Origin: Paenibacillus sp. FSL H7-0331
GTDB lineage: Bacteria > Bacillota > Bacilli > Paenibacillales > NBRC-103111
NCBI RefSeq assembly: GCF_001956045.1
Contig: NZ_MRTH01000003.1
Span: 1 to 64,000 of the forward strand
DNA length: 64,000 nucleotides
Reading direction: 5' to 3'
Shown here: one piece after another, positions 33,674 to 41,924 of the stretch
How positions within the stretch are numbered: the first letter of the stretch is position 1
Layout of the letters: each line of letters opens with the position of its first letter
Position numbers and translations under genes: made by a program
Notes under the pieces: model-generated
Told to the model about the DNA's origin: nothing
The model's database searches: none
Seen by the model: the letters and a program-made list of their open reading frames with translations, nothing else

Positions 33674-35083
33674 ATGGGAGCTTTAAAGAAAAGCCTGATG
33701 ACGATATTGGGTGTGACCATGGTTGGAACGCAGTTGGTAGCCTGCAGCAGTAATGTTGAACCGGCCAAGAGCAGCACCACACCGGCAGCCTCCGGAAGTA
33801 TGGGACCAGCAGCCTCTGGTGACACCGCGAAGCCGGCAGCCAAGCCTGTTGAAATCACTTGGTGGAATTTCCCCAATTTTCAGCCGTTAGATGGAGAGGT
33901 TGGCAAATACGAAAAGCAGATTATTGCTGCATTCAACAAAAAAAATCCTGACATTAAAGTCAATCTGGAAATGATTACCTTTGAAGGCGGTCCCCAAAAG
34001 CTGAATGTCGCCATTGCCTCCAATACAGCCCCTGATGTGATCTATGATGCTCCGGGTCGAATTATCGATTGGGGCAAGAAGAAGCTGCTGGCTCCGCTGA
34101 ATGATATGGTGACTAAAGAAGTGCAGGCTGATATTTCACCTGCCTTGTGGAAGCAATCCATGGTTGGCAATGATATTTATATGTACCCGATCAATACGGC
34201 GCCGTTCATGATGGCTGTTAACAAAACCGTATTTGAGAAGATTGGTGCGCTGGATTTACTCCCGTTAAGCAAACCAGACAGAACCTGGACCGTAGCCGAA
34301 TATGAAAAAGCACTGCAGGCGGTCAAGGAAAAAGCGCCGGACGTTATTCCATCAGGCTTTTATGCCAAGAGTACGGCTGGAGATCAAGGAACCCGTGCTT
34401 ACATAGCTAACCTCGGTGTATCCAGATTTTTGAATGAGGACTACAGCAAGGTGGCCATCAATACGGACAACGCCGCGAAGGCACTCGACTGGATTGTCAA
34501 AGCGAGCAAAGATAAATTGGTTGTACCGGGCGCAGCGTCATTGGCGGCTGCAGATGTGAACGATATGTTCCTGCAAGGCAAGCTGGCATTCACGATCAAT
34601 TATTCCGCAGTTCTTAAAGCGCAAAATGTACCGAACAAAAAAGTGAAATTTGACGATATTTTGCTTCCATTCCCTACGCTGGATGGATCGAAACCGAAGT
34701 TGGAGCCTTATCTCGGTGGAATGGCGATCTTTAACAACAATGACAAAGATAAGATCGCAGCTTCCAAGAAGCTGATTGATTTTATTGCCAATGATCCTGA
34801 ATACGGTAAGAAGAACCTGATCCAAACTGGTGGTTTATCGGCGCGGACGTCCGTTACAGGGCTGTATGATGATTCCGAGTACAAATATGCCGAGCTTGCT
34901 CGCAGCTTCATCACAGACCCGCCAACGATAGCTGATGGTTATGCAGAGATTCGTACCTTCTGGTTCCCTGAGCTGCAGAATGCCTTAATCGGGGGCGTAT
35001 CTGGCAAAGCGGCACTTGATAATTTCGCGACCAAAGCTAACGAGGCGATTGCCAAGGCAAAGACACCAACCCAGTCCAAATAA
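33674..35083 (+). CDS. Sugar ABC importer binding lipoprotein (family 1)
   Basis: A 469-residue extracellular binding lipoprotein of a CUT1 importer. The signal peptide ends in the lipobox LVAC and is followed by a Ser/Pro/Ala-rich linker. The mature part begins VEITWWNFPNF, typical of UgpB/MalE-like proteins. ATG 33674 follows GGGGGG at 33661. It is transcribed divergently from the YesM/YesN pair and is followed by an intergenic hairpin and two permeases. Confidence 0.9.
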   Translation: MGALKKSLMTILGVTMVGTQLVACSSNVEPAKSSTTPAASGSMGPAASGDTAKPAAKPVEITWWNFPNFQPLDGEVGKYEKQIIAAFNKKNPDIKVNLEMITFEGGPQKLNVAIASNTAPDVIYDAPGRIIDWGKKKLLAPLNDMVTKEVQADISPALWKQSMVGNDIYMYPINTAPFMMAVNKTVFEKIGALDLLPLSKPDRTWTVAEYEKALQAVKEKAPDVIPSGFYAKSTAGDQGTRAYIANLGVSRFLNEDYSKVAINTDNAAKALDWIVKASKDKLVVPGAASLAAADVNDMFLQGKLAFTINYSAVLKAQNVPNKKVKFDDILLPFPTLDGSKPKLEPYLGGMAIFNNNDKDKIAASKKLIDFIANDPEYGKKNLIQTGGLSARTSVTGLYDDSEYKYAELARSFITDPPTIADGYAEIRTFWFPELQNALIGGVSGKAALDNFATKANEAIAKAKTPTQSK

Positions 35084-35099
35084 CATCAGGTATGGCATT

Positions 35100-35126
35100 G
35101 GGGCAGCGTTGCAAGTGCGCTGCTCC
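35100..35126 (+). other. Intergenic hairpin between binding-protein and permease genes
   Basis: GGGGCAGCG (35100-35108) pairs with CGCTGCTCC (35118-35126), with one wobble pair. Such hairpins often stabilise the binding-protein mRNA or partly stop transcription, giving more binding protein than permease. Confidence 0.6.
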
Positions 35127-35158
35127 TTTCTATGAACATAAGGAAAGGGGAGCTGGAG

Positions 35159-36055
35159 TTGCTGGCAGCTGTGCGCAAGTCCAAACATTATATTTTACGC
35201 GATTGGCTGATGAGTTATTTATTTTTACTGCCTGCATTTGGTTTTTTTCTCTTATTTGTCGCCTATCCGATGCTAAGAGGAGTCTATATCAGTTTCTTTG
35301 ATTATTCATTAAGAAGCTTTGAATTTGTTGGGCTGCATAACTATATTTCGTTGTTTCATAACGAAACCTTTCTTAAATCTTTACGCAATACCTTTTTACT
35401 TGTTGTCATCGCTGTACCGATCGTCATTGTGTTTTCCGTTTTTGTGGCGATGAATATTTACAAGACCAAAGAGGTTATTCGTTCTTTCTTTAGAGGCGTA
35501 TTTTATTTACCTGCTGTATCCTCGGTTGTCAGTATTACGGTTGTCTGGGGTTGGATCTATCATCCTAACTACGGAATTCTTAATTATTTGACAGGTTTAT
35601 TCGGGTTTGAGCCCATCTCTTGGCTTGGAGACACCCGCACGGCTTTGTTAGCGATTATCGCGGTTCTGATTACAACCTCGGTGGGACAGCCGATTATTCT
35701 ATATGTCGCTTCGCTGGGCAACATTCCGACATCCTATATTGAAGCTGCACAAATTGATCGGGCAACCCCTTGGCAAATATTTGTGAAAATCATATGGCCG
35801 ATGCTGATGCCAACTAACTTATACATTATCGTCATTACAACCATTAATACATTCCAGTGCTTTGCTTTAATTCAGCTGTTGACCTCTGGTGGTCCGATCT
35901 ACAGCACCTCGACGGTTATGTATGGTGTTTATGAGCAAGCGTTCTTGCTTGGTAACTTCGGATTAGCTTCAGCGATGGGTGTCTGTTTGGCTATTATGAT
36001 CGGGATTATCTCCGTCATTCAATTCAAATACTTTGGCAGTGATGTAGAGTATTAG
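35159..36055 (+). CDS. Sugar ABC importer permease (UgpA/MalF type)
   Basis: A 298-residue CUT1 permease. The EAA loop is EAAQIDRATPWQ, with D-R in place of the usual D-G, followed by IIWPML. The N-terminal YLFLLPAFGFFLLFVAYPML is family-typical. The in-frame ATG 35132 lacks a ribosome-binding site, whereas the TTG at 35159 follows GGAAAGGGGAG and is preferred. It pairs with the next gene. Confidence 0.88.
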   Translation: MLAAVRKSKHYILRDWLMSYLFLLPAFGFFLLFVAYPMLRGVYISFFDYSLRSFEFVGLHNYISLFHNETFLKSLRNTFLLVVIAVPIVIVFSVFVAMNIYKTKEVIRSFFRGVFYLPAVSSVVSITVVWGWIYHPNYGILNYLTGLFGFEPISWLGDTRTALLAIIAVLITTSVGQPIILYVASLGNIPTSYIEAAQIDRATPWQIFVKIIWPMLMPTNLYIIVITTINTFQCFALIQLLTSGGPIYSTSTVMYGVYEQAFLLGNFGLASAMGVCLAIMIGIISVIQFKYFGSDVEY

Positions 36056-36065
36056 GGGGAACATC

Positions 36066-36953
36066 ATGAAATCACATGCACAATTAAATAGGAACGAGAA
36101 GATCCGTCCTACGAATTTCAGATCAGCTAAACGCCAAGAAATCAGCATCTCACGCATCGGTTCCGTGTGTCTGTTGATTCTCTCTACCATCGTATTCATA
36201 TTTCCATTCTATTGGATTGTTACGGGTGCTTTCAAAATTCAGACCGTAGCCACGGCGATACCGCCCGAATGGTTTCCGCTCAAGCCGACGCTGCAAAATT
36301 GGAGCGATTTATTTAAAAATCCGGTATGGCGCTGGACCTTCAACAGCTTCTTTATCTCCGTGTGCGAAATGACGGCCGTGTGTCTGGTTGCTTCAACGGC
36401 TGGATATGTCCTTGCCAAGAAAGTATTCCCTGGAAGAAAAATCATATTCACGATGTTTGTTTCATCCATGGCGCTGCCCAAACAGGTTATTCTTGTCCCC
36501 TTATTTACGATGTTAGCTAGTTTCGGTTGGATCAATACGTATCATGGTCTCATTCTTCCTGCCATTGGCTGGCCATTTGGTGTCTTCCTGATGAAGCAGT
36601 TTGCCCAGACGATACCGGGGGAGCTGATGGAGGCTGCCAAAATAGACGGCTGCTCGGAGATCCGCATGTTCTCAACGATCATTATTCCATTGCTGAAACC
36701 AGCGTTGGGTGCACTCGCAATTTTCACTTTTATAGGTGCCTGGAACGATTATTTCAGCCAGCTGATTATGACAAGATCAACGCCAATGATGACACTTCCG
36801 CTCGGAATCGCTACCATGCAAGGCGAATTTACAACGAATTATGGAGTTATGATGGCTGGAGCCGCGCTCGCCTCTGTTCCGATGATCGCGATCTTTTTAA
36901 TGTTCCAAAAGGCATTTACCCAAGGGATTACGATGGGTGCAGTAAAAGGCTAA
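36066..36953 (+). CDS. Sugar ABC importer permease (UgpE/MalG type)
   Basis: A 295-residue CUT1 permease with about six helices. The EAA loop is EAAKIDGCSEIR followed by IIIPLLKPAL, and the protein ends QGITMGAVKG as usual for MalG-like proteins. ATG 36066 follows GGGGGAA. No ATPase is encoded here, so a shared MsmX-like ATPase is expected. A bidirectional terminator follows. Confidence 0.9.
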   Translation: MKSHAQLNRNEKIRPTNFRSAKRQEISISRIGSVCLLILSTIVFIFPFYWIVTGAFKIQTVATAIPPEWFPLKPTLQNWSDLFKNPVWRWTFNSFFISVCEMTAVCLVASTAGYVLAKKVFPGRKIIFTMFVSSMALPKQVILVPLFTMLASFGWINTYHGLILPAIGWPFGVFLMKQFAQTIPGELMEAAKIDGCSEIRMFSTIIIPLLKPALGALAIFTFIGAWNDYFSQLIMTRSTPMMTLPLGIATMQGEFTTNYGVMMAGAALASVPMIAIFLMFQKAFTQGITMGAVKG

Positions 36954-36988
36954 TCATTTCCAAGAGATATTAGCAGGACAAATAGTTC

Positions 36989-37035
36989 AAAAAAGCCGGA
37001 GCCCCTTTACTTTTTAAAGGATGCTTCGGCTTTTT
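36989..37035. terminator. Bidirectional terminator between convergent genes
   Basis: AAAAAGCCGGAGC pairs with GCTTCGGCTTTTT, with an inner CCTTT/AAAGG pair. The A-run and T-run allow it to serve the importer operon and the convergent secreted-protein gene. A further 9-base inverted repeat, TGTATGAGA/TCTCATACA, lies at 37056-37092. Confidence 0.8.
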
Positions 37036-37102
37036 GTCAGCTTGTGGTTGCGTTATGTATGAGAAGCTCTGATTAAAGTGAACTCTCATACAGGGCTTCG
37101 GA

Positions 37103-38152
37103 TTACTTCCCGGCAGCGTTAACAGCTGCTTTAATGGCATCCGTCACTTTCTGTTGGAATTCAGTCGCTTCTTGTGCGGACAGGTTATCTGAAACAGCAT
37201 GTATATCACTACTCCATAAGTTCAAAATACGGGATGCCAGCTCATCAGCTGATGTTGCAGTAAGACTTGTCAGGCTGCCACCTTGTTTATAAGCACTTTT
37301 CAGTTCATCATACTCAAGATCCTCAGTATTGGTAACCAGGAAAGCATCGTTAAAGATGGATGCTAAATGTTTGTTAATGAATGCTTGTGTATCATATGTG
37401 GAGTCTTTCTTTACACCCATCCCATTGGACAAGGAAACGGCAGATAAAATGGAGTTGTTTGCTTGATCCTTCAGCTTCGCAGCTTCATCAGCTGTTAGCA
37501 GATTGGCGGCAACCGCCTTATCAAGCTCTTGCAGAATCGGACTGACCAGTGCATCCCTTAAAAAGCTTTGATCGAGAAGGGTAGCCTCTGCGAGCGAGCT
37601 TCCTTTAAGTACACGGTCATGTACATCCACATAATCTTCATCTGAAATAGCTGCAGCCTTGTTCTCCAATTGATTCATAAGTGTATTCATAAGAGTATCA
37701 TAATTAAATCCGCCTTTGACACTGGCAACCTGATATCCTGGTGTAGAAAGAGCGACTTGAATGCTATTGTACAAATCGGATTTCAATGTTGCTAACTGCT
37801 CATTAGTGACCGAATAGTTTTGCAAAGTACTGGATAGATCCTGATCTATCCATGCTCTCAACTTTTCGCCCAGTAATGAGCTGTCGATACTGGCAGCTTG
37901 AGCTAATGTCTGCCCATTAAGCAAAGCATCCTGCACATCTACATAATCTTTATCCGAAAACGCTACTGTCATCGTAATCAGCTTGTTTAAACGATCTGCT
38001 ATGTATTGCTGTCTATCCAAAGGTGCTTTTACTCTTTCAATGACTGGGTAATCATCGTCATCCGCAAATGCTTTCGGGGCTAAAGTAAGGGCACCACTAA
38101 ATAATAATGCAGTAGAAAGTATTGCAGCCATCCATGGTTTTCTGTTTTTCAT
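37103..38152 (-). CDS. Secreted protein with three tandem ~90-residue repeats, function unknown
   Basis: A 349-residue exported protein. The signal peptide is about 1-30 (MAAILSTALLFSGALTLAPKAFA). The rest is three divergent helical repeats. The first two share the clear core DYVDVQDALLNGQTLAQA / DYVDVHDRVLKGSSLAEA. The third has YDELKSAYKQGGSLTSL, and each is followed by a helix and an LSxxEAxxF/LTADEAAKL-like segment. It has no lipobox or cell-wall anchor. ATG 38152 follows AAGGTGGAG; the GTG at 38164 lies within that site. No family is recognised. It is mostly helical and may be a secreted structural or binding protein. Confidence 0.75.
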   Translation of the reverse strand: MKNRKPWMAAILSTALLFSGALTLAPKAFADDDDYPVIERVKAPLDRQQYIADRLNKLITMTVAFSDKDYVDVQDALLNGQTLAQAASIDSSLLGEKLRAWIDQDLSSTLQNYSVTNEQLATLKSDLYNSIQVALSTPGYQVASVKGGFNYDTLMNTLMNQLENKAAAISDEDYVDVHDRVLKGSSLAEATLLDQSFLRDALVSPILQELDKAVAANLLTADEAAKLKDQANNSILSAVSLSNGMGVKKDSTYDTQAFINKHLASIFNDAFLVTNTEDLEYDELKSAYKQGGSLTSLTATSADELASRILNLWSSDIHAVSDNLSAQEATEFQQKVTDAIKAAVNAAGK

Positions 38153-38186
38153 TTTTAACTCCACCTTATCTCTATAGTTTTTCCTT

Positions 38187-38210
38187 AAACATTTCGCTAA
38201 CGAAATGTTT
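38187..38210 (-). promoter_or_regulatory. Perfect inverted repeat in the leader of the secreted-protein gene
   Basis: AAACATTTCG (38187-38196) and CGAAATGTTT (38201-38210) are separated by four bases. The repeat lies about 25 bases before the ribosome-binding site. A third CGAAAT follows at 38216. It could be a repressor operator or an mRNA hairpin. Confidence 0.55.
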
Positions 38211-38512
38211 CTGTACGAAATATATCACTTTGTGTTTGAATTGTAAATAGTATCTAAACAATAATAAGTGAATAAAGTTTGAACAATTTTCAAGAAAATG
38301 TTAATGCCACAATCTGGTACCAAGGATGACGAACTAGTTATTGCTAGAGTGCTCATAATGTTCTACAATATATTGTGAAGTAACTAACTTCTATGTAACG
38401 TAGAGCGGTGTATAGTGGTGTAGAGTGCGGTGTTAGAGATCATAGAAATCGTCGTACTTCACATCCAATGATGACCAGTATCGTTTGATCGTACAAGAAT
38501 CAAGCTTCGTTT

Positions 38513-38526
38513 TGATAACGCTTTCA
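38513..38526 (-). promoter_or_regulatory. Catabolite-responsive element (cre site)
   Basis: Read on the minus strand, TGAAAGCGTTATCA matches the Bacillus cre consensus TGNAANCGNWWNCA at every position. It lies 22 bases before the start of the truncated sensor gene, where bound CcpA would block transcription in glucose. The rest of the 38211-38548 gap is A/T-rich with no clear gene. Confidence 0.7.
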
Positions 38527-38548
38527 AAAAAGGGGATCGTAAACAGAT

Positions 38549-39424
38549 ATGCGCATGGCCAGCATGTTGTCAAACAAACCAATATTGAAACTGATGCTGT
38601 TAATAGGAGGATTAGGTCTAATATTACTTATCGTTAGTGGCGCGGTTCACTTCGTTTCCTCTCAGATGATGCAATATGAAAAAAAAGAGAAAACGATGAG
38701 AGTGCTAATGCAAGTGAAGCAGACCATGGACAATGAAATCAAGCAGATGAATCGGGTATACTTGCGAGTTGCTTCTGACCCGAATGTTCGGGATTATCTG
38801 TATGCTCAGGATCCTTCACCGGTCAGCCAGAAGCCCGCCGCCGAGCTTGTGATGAAAAGCTTGAACAGGTATAAAGCTGCCAATCCTTCCATACTGGATG
38901 TGTACATGTACGCCAAAAGCAATCATGCAATCGTGAGTACACAAACTGTGGACACGCCTGAACAGTTCTTTTCCACCCGGTTGTACACCTCCATGAAGTA
39001 TTCAACCTGGCATCAGCTTATCAAATCGTACCAGAACAAGAACTACCTTCATATCGGACAGACCTCCAAGGATAGCTTTAAGGGAACTGGGCTGGCTCTT
39101 TTTCAATCGCTGCCGTTGACAGACCCAACAGGACCGGATGCAACGATAGTTATTGTCTTCAAGTCTGCCCCTTTACAATCCATATTGGATACTGTCGATC
39201 CGGCGCTCCAGGGCACTGTCATGATTACGGATAAATACGATGAGGTATTGCTATCCTCCCAAGTAAGAAAAGCCCCTGCTCCAGAAGTGCTGGATGGAAT
39301 GACCAATGATAACGGCGTTCTATACATGGATGAGAATGGTACGAAGGTTGCTCTGTTTTATATGAAATCGTCTGATCCGGAGCTGACTTATATGGCTTTT
39401 ATTCCTGAGGATTTGCTGAGTTGA
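38549..39424 (+). pseudogene. Truncated membrane-bound sensor/AraC-type regulator (N-terminal half only)
   Basis: The frame encodes 291 residues. A membrane helix lies at about 13-38 (ILKLMLLIGGLGLILLIVSGA), followed by an extracellular Cache-like domain ending YMAFIPEDLLS at a TGA. Full-length relatives continue with a second helix and then a HAMP/kinase or AraC HTH domain. Here the next frame gives LKYVIRSGVLLYNWALNV and then loses similarity, so a frameshift and loss of the 3' half are likely. No gene is seen in 39425-39681. It retains AAGGGGAT and a cre site upstream and precedes an importer whose regulator it may once have been. Confidence 0.7.
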
Positions 39425-39681
39425 AGTATGTTATTCGTTCGGGGGTACTCCTGTACAATTGGGCATTGAACGTCCAGTTTACCAGTGGAGAGGCCCCTGA
39501 ATTTCGTCTGCGATTCATTCACTCATTTTACCGTATGCAATCTCCCCCCCTAATTTCTGAATATGAAACTCCTCCCAAGATTGATTTACATCACACCCAT
39601 CTTAAAAAAAGATAAGTATGTTTAAATTACGGACTCCCTCTATTCAGACCCCTGCTGTAAGATTCATTTATAACAACAACG

Positions 39682-40599
39682 ATGGGATGTGTGAATGTGA
39701 GTTTGTTAGCCTACTACAACCGGTACAAAATTCTTTATTTGTTATCCCTTCCGGGAATTATTTATTTTGTGGTTTTTAAGTATATTCCACTGGCAGGCTC
39801 GATGATGGCGTTTCAAAATTACAGTATTTTTGAGGGTATTTGGAAAAGTGAATGGGTAGGCGTGGCTAATTTCCAGCGTATGTTTGAGTTCGCAGACTTT
39901 TGGAGAATTCTGAAAAATACATTGGCTATCGGTTTTTACACGCTGGTCTTTGGGTTTCCGATTCCGATTATTTTAGCTTTAATGATGAATGAGCTGCGTA
40001 ATCAGCTCTATAAGCGATTTGTCCAGACAGCGGTGTATTTGCCGCATTTTTTATCATGGGTCGTTGTTGGGGGGATTGTGATAGAAATCTTGTCACCGAC
40101 CAGTGGTGTAGTGAACCACGTTCTTACCTGGTTTGGACAGGAACCGATATACTTCATGGGTGAGGACTCCCATATTCGAACGATCATCGTAAGCTCGGGG
40201 ATCTGGCGGGATGCGGGCTGGAGCACGATTATTTATTTGGCCGCCATGAGCGGTATCAACCCCGATCTGTATGAGGCTGCGCAAATGGATGGAGCGACTC
40301 GGTGGAGACAGACGATCTCCATCACGATTCCTTCGATTATGACGACAATTACAATTTTGTTTTTGCTGCAGATCGGGAATTTTCTGGATCTCGGCTTTGA
40401 GCGGGTATTTGTGTTTTTGAATCCGCTGACGAATTCAAATGGGGATATTCTCGATACGTACATTTACAGGGTGGGACTCATTCAACGGGAGTACAGCTAT
40501 ACGACGGCGATTGGGTTGTTTAAATCGGTGATTGGGTTTGTGCTGATTGTTACGGCGAATACGTTTAGTAAGCGAGCAACGGGTGAGGGATTGTATTAA
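39682..40599 (+). CDS. ABC importer permease, LplB type
   Basis: A 305-residue CUT1 permease with the EAA loop EAAQMDGATRWR followed by ITIPSI. The N-terminus YKILYLLSLPGIIYFVVFKY is typical of LplB. The start may be ATG 39682 or GTG 39694; neither has a strong ribosome-binding site. It is separated from its partner permease by a 154-base palindromic element, which is unusual inside such an operon. Confidence 0.87.
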   Translation: MGCVNVSLLAYYNRYKILYLLSLPGIIYFVVFKYIPLAGSMMAFQNYSIFEGIWKSEWVGVANFQRMFEFADFWRILKNTLAIGFYTLVFGFPIPIILALMMNELRNQLYKRFVQTAVYLPHFLSWVVVGGIVIEILSPTSGVVNHVLTWFGQEPIYFMGEDSHIRTIIVSSGIWRDAGWSTIIYLAAMSGINPDLYEAAQMDGATRWRQTISITIPSIMTTITILFLLQIGNFLDLGFERVFVFLNPLTNSNGDILDTYIYRVGLIQREYSYTTAIGLFKSVIGFVLIVTANTFSKRATGEGLY

Positions 40600-40633
40600 A
40601 GGTTCGATGTGGAGAGTGTGGTGAGGAGCATAT

Positions 40634-40787
40634 GGTGAGGGGGGCGCTGCGCGGCCGAAGTGTTCTTCCGATCGCTGTTTTTCATGGATTTCCTGATTGG
40701 ATAAGAGATGTATCGGTAGAAATCCATGAACAAAGGCGAACGCTCCGCTTCTGCAGAACACCACGGCCGCTCCGCTGCGTGCTCACC
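40634..40787. repeat. 154-base MITE-like palindromic element inside an importer operon
   Basis: Inverted segments nest from the outside in: GGTGAG (40634) with CTCACC (40782); GCGGCCG (40651) with CGGCCGC (40764); GTGTTCT (40660) with AGAACAC (40755); and the perfect 12-base TTCATGGATTTC (40681) with GAAATCCATGAA (40719). It is flanked directly by GAGCATAT (40626-40633) and GAGCCTAT (40788-40795), which look like an 8-base target duplication with one change. It has no coding potential. It accounts for most of the 323-base gap between the permease genes. Confidence 0.7.
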
Positions 40788-40922
40788 GAGCCTATAAGGC
40801 AGAGTAGTGATTAGGAAAAATGGAGATTGTCCAAGGTGTCCTTTGGATAATTAACTACAATATAAAACTCAGTGCATAAATATGAAGTCAGTTTGCTAAG
40901 CAAACTTTTGGGAGGCTAACCC

Positions 40923-41789
40923 GTGTCACCATCCAACAAAACAAGCCGATTGGCGCTGCTCAATCCATTGATTTTATTACTGATTAGTTTGACGATGCTG
41001 CTGCCGATTCTGAATATTATCGCGCAATCACTGAGTGGTTCGGTTGCGCTTAGCACTGGCAAAGTGATTTTATGGCCAGTGGAGTTTACCATGGCGAACT
41101 ACGCAACCGTTTTGCAACAGGCTGCGATCTGGAGAGCTTTTGGGATCAGTGTAATTATTACCGTTTGTGGGACTTTGATTAATCTGATTATGACTGCGAG
41201 CTTGGCCTATCCTCTATCGAGACATGAGTATAGGGAACGAAAATATATTTTGCTGATGGTTTTGATTACGATGATATTTCATGCGCCGTTAATTCCGAAT
41301 TATTTGCTCGTTAGGTCTTTAGGCTTGCTGGACACCCTATGGGCATTGATGCTGCCCGGAGCGATCAGTGCATTCAATTTGTTCGTGATGCGCTCATTTT
41401 TCCTTTCCATCCCCAATGAATTGATTGAATCGGCGAGAATTGACGGAGCAGGGGAGCTGCGTACCGTATGGAGCATTATTTTACCTCTATCCAAGCCGGC
41501 GATGGCAACGATGAGCATTATTTATTCGGTTGCCTTGTGGAACAATTACTCCAATGCGATGTATTATATCAATAATCGGGCCTTGTTTCCTTTGCAGGTC
41601 AAGCTGAGAGAGTTCGTTATTACCGACTCATCGGATTTGGCGAATACGGCGAATGATGTCGCCAACCTGTCACCGGAAGGGCTGAAGATGGCGGTCATCG
41701 TGATCGCAACGATTCCGATCATGCTCGTATATCCTTTTCTGCAAAAGCATTTTATTAAAGGGATGCTAATCGGATCGATTAAATCTTAA
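40923..41789 (+). CDS. ABC importer permease, YtcP type
   Basis: A 288-residue CUT1 permease with the EAA-type loop ESARIDGAGELR followed by IILPLS and the terminal FIKGMLIGSIKS. The GTG start follows GGGAGG. It is the partner of the LplB-type permease at 39682 despite the element between them. Transcription may read through that hairpin or restart after it. Confidence 0.87.
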   Translation: MSPSNKTSRLALLNPLILLLISLTMLLPILNIIAQSLSGSVALSTGKVILWPVEFTMANYATVLQQAAIWRAFGISVIITVCGTLINLIMTASLAYPLSRHEYRERKYILLMVLITMIFHAPLIPNYLLVRSLGLLDTLWALMLPGAISAFNLFVMRSFFLSIPNELIESARIDGAGELRTVWSIILPLSKPAMATMSIIYSVALWNNYSNAMYYINNRALFPLQVKLREFVITDSSDLANTANDVANLSPEGLKMAVIVIATIPIMLVYPFLQKHFIKGMLIGSIKS

Positions 41790-41924
41790 CCGTGTAGGAT
41801 GGATAATTCCGTGCACTACTATAATAAAGATCAACAGAGCTTAAAAAAACCGATGTTCCAGTTACAGCATTCGCGTTAAGATCATGTCGAAGCCACTCAT
41901 TAACTCGTAGGGGGAACATATACA

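Noticed and set aside
37056..37092. 9-base inverted repeat as the terminator of the secreted-protein gene
   Set aside because: There is no T-run in either direction. The A/T-flanked hairpin at 36989-37035 is the better terminator.
39421..39615. 64-codon open frame after the truncated sensor
   Set aside because: It has no ribosome-binding site and only its first residues resemble the missing part of the sensor. It is treated as pseudogene debris.
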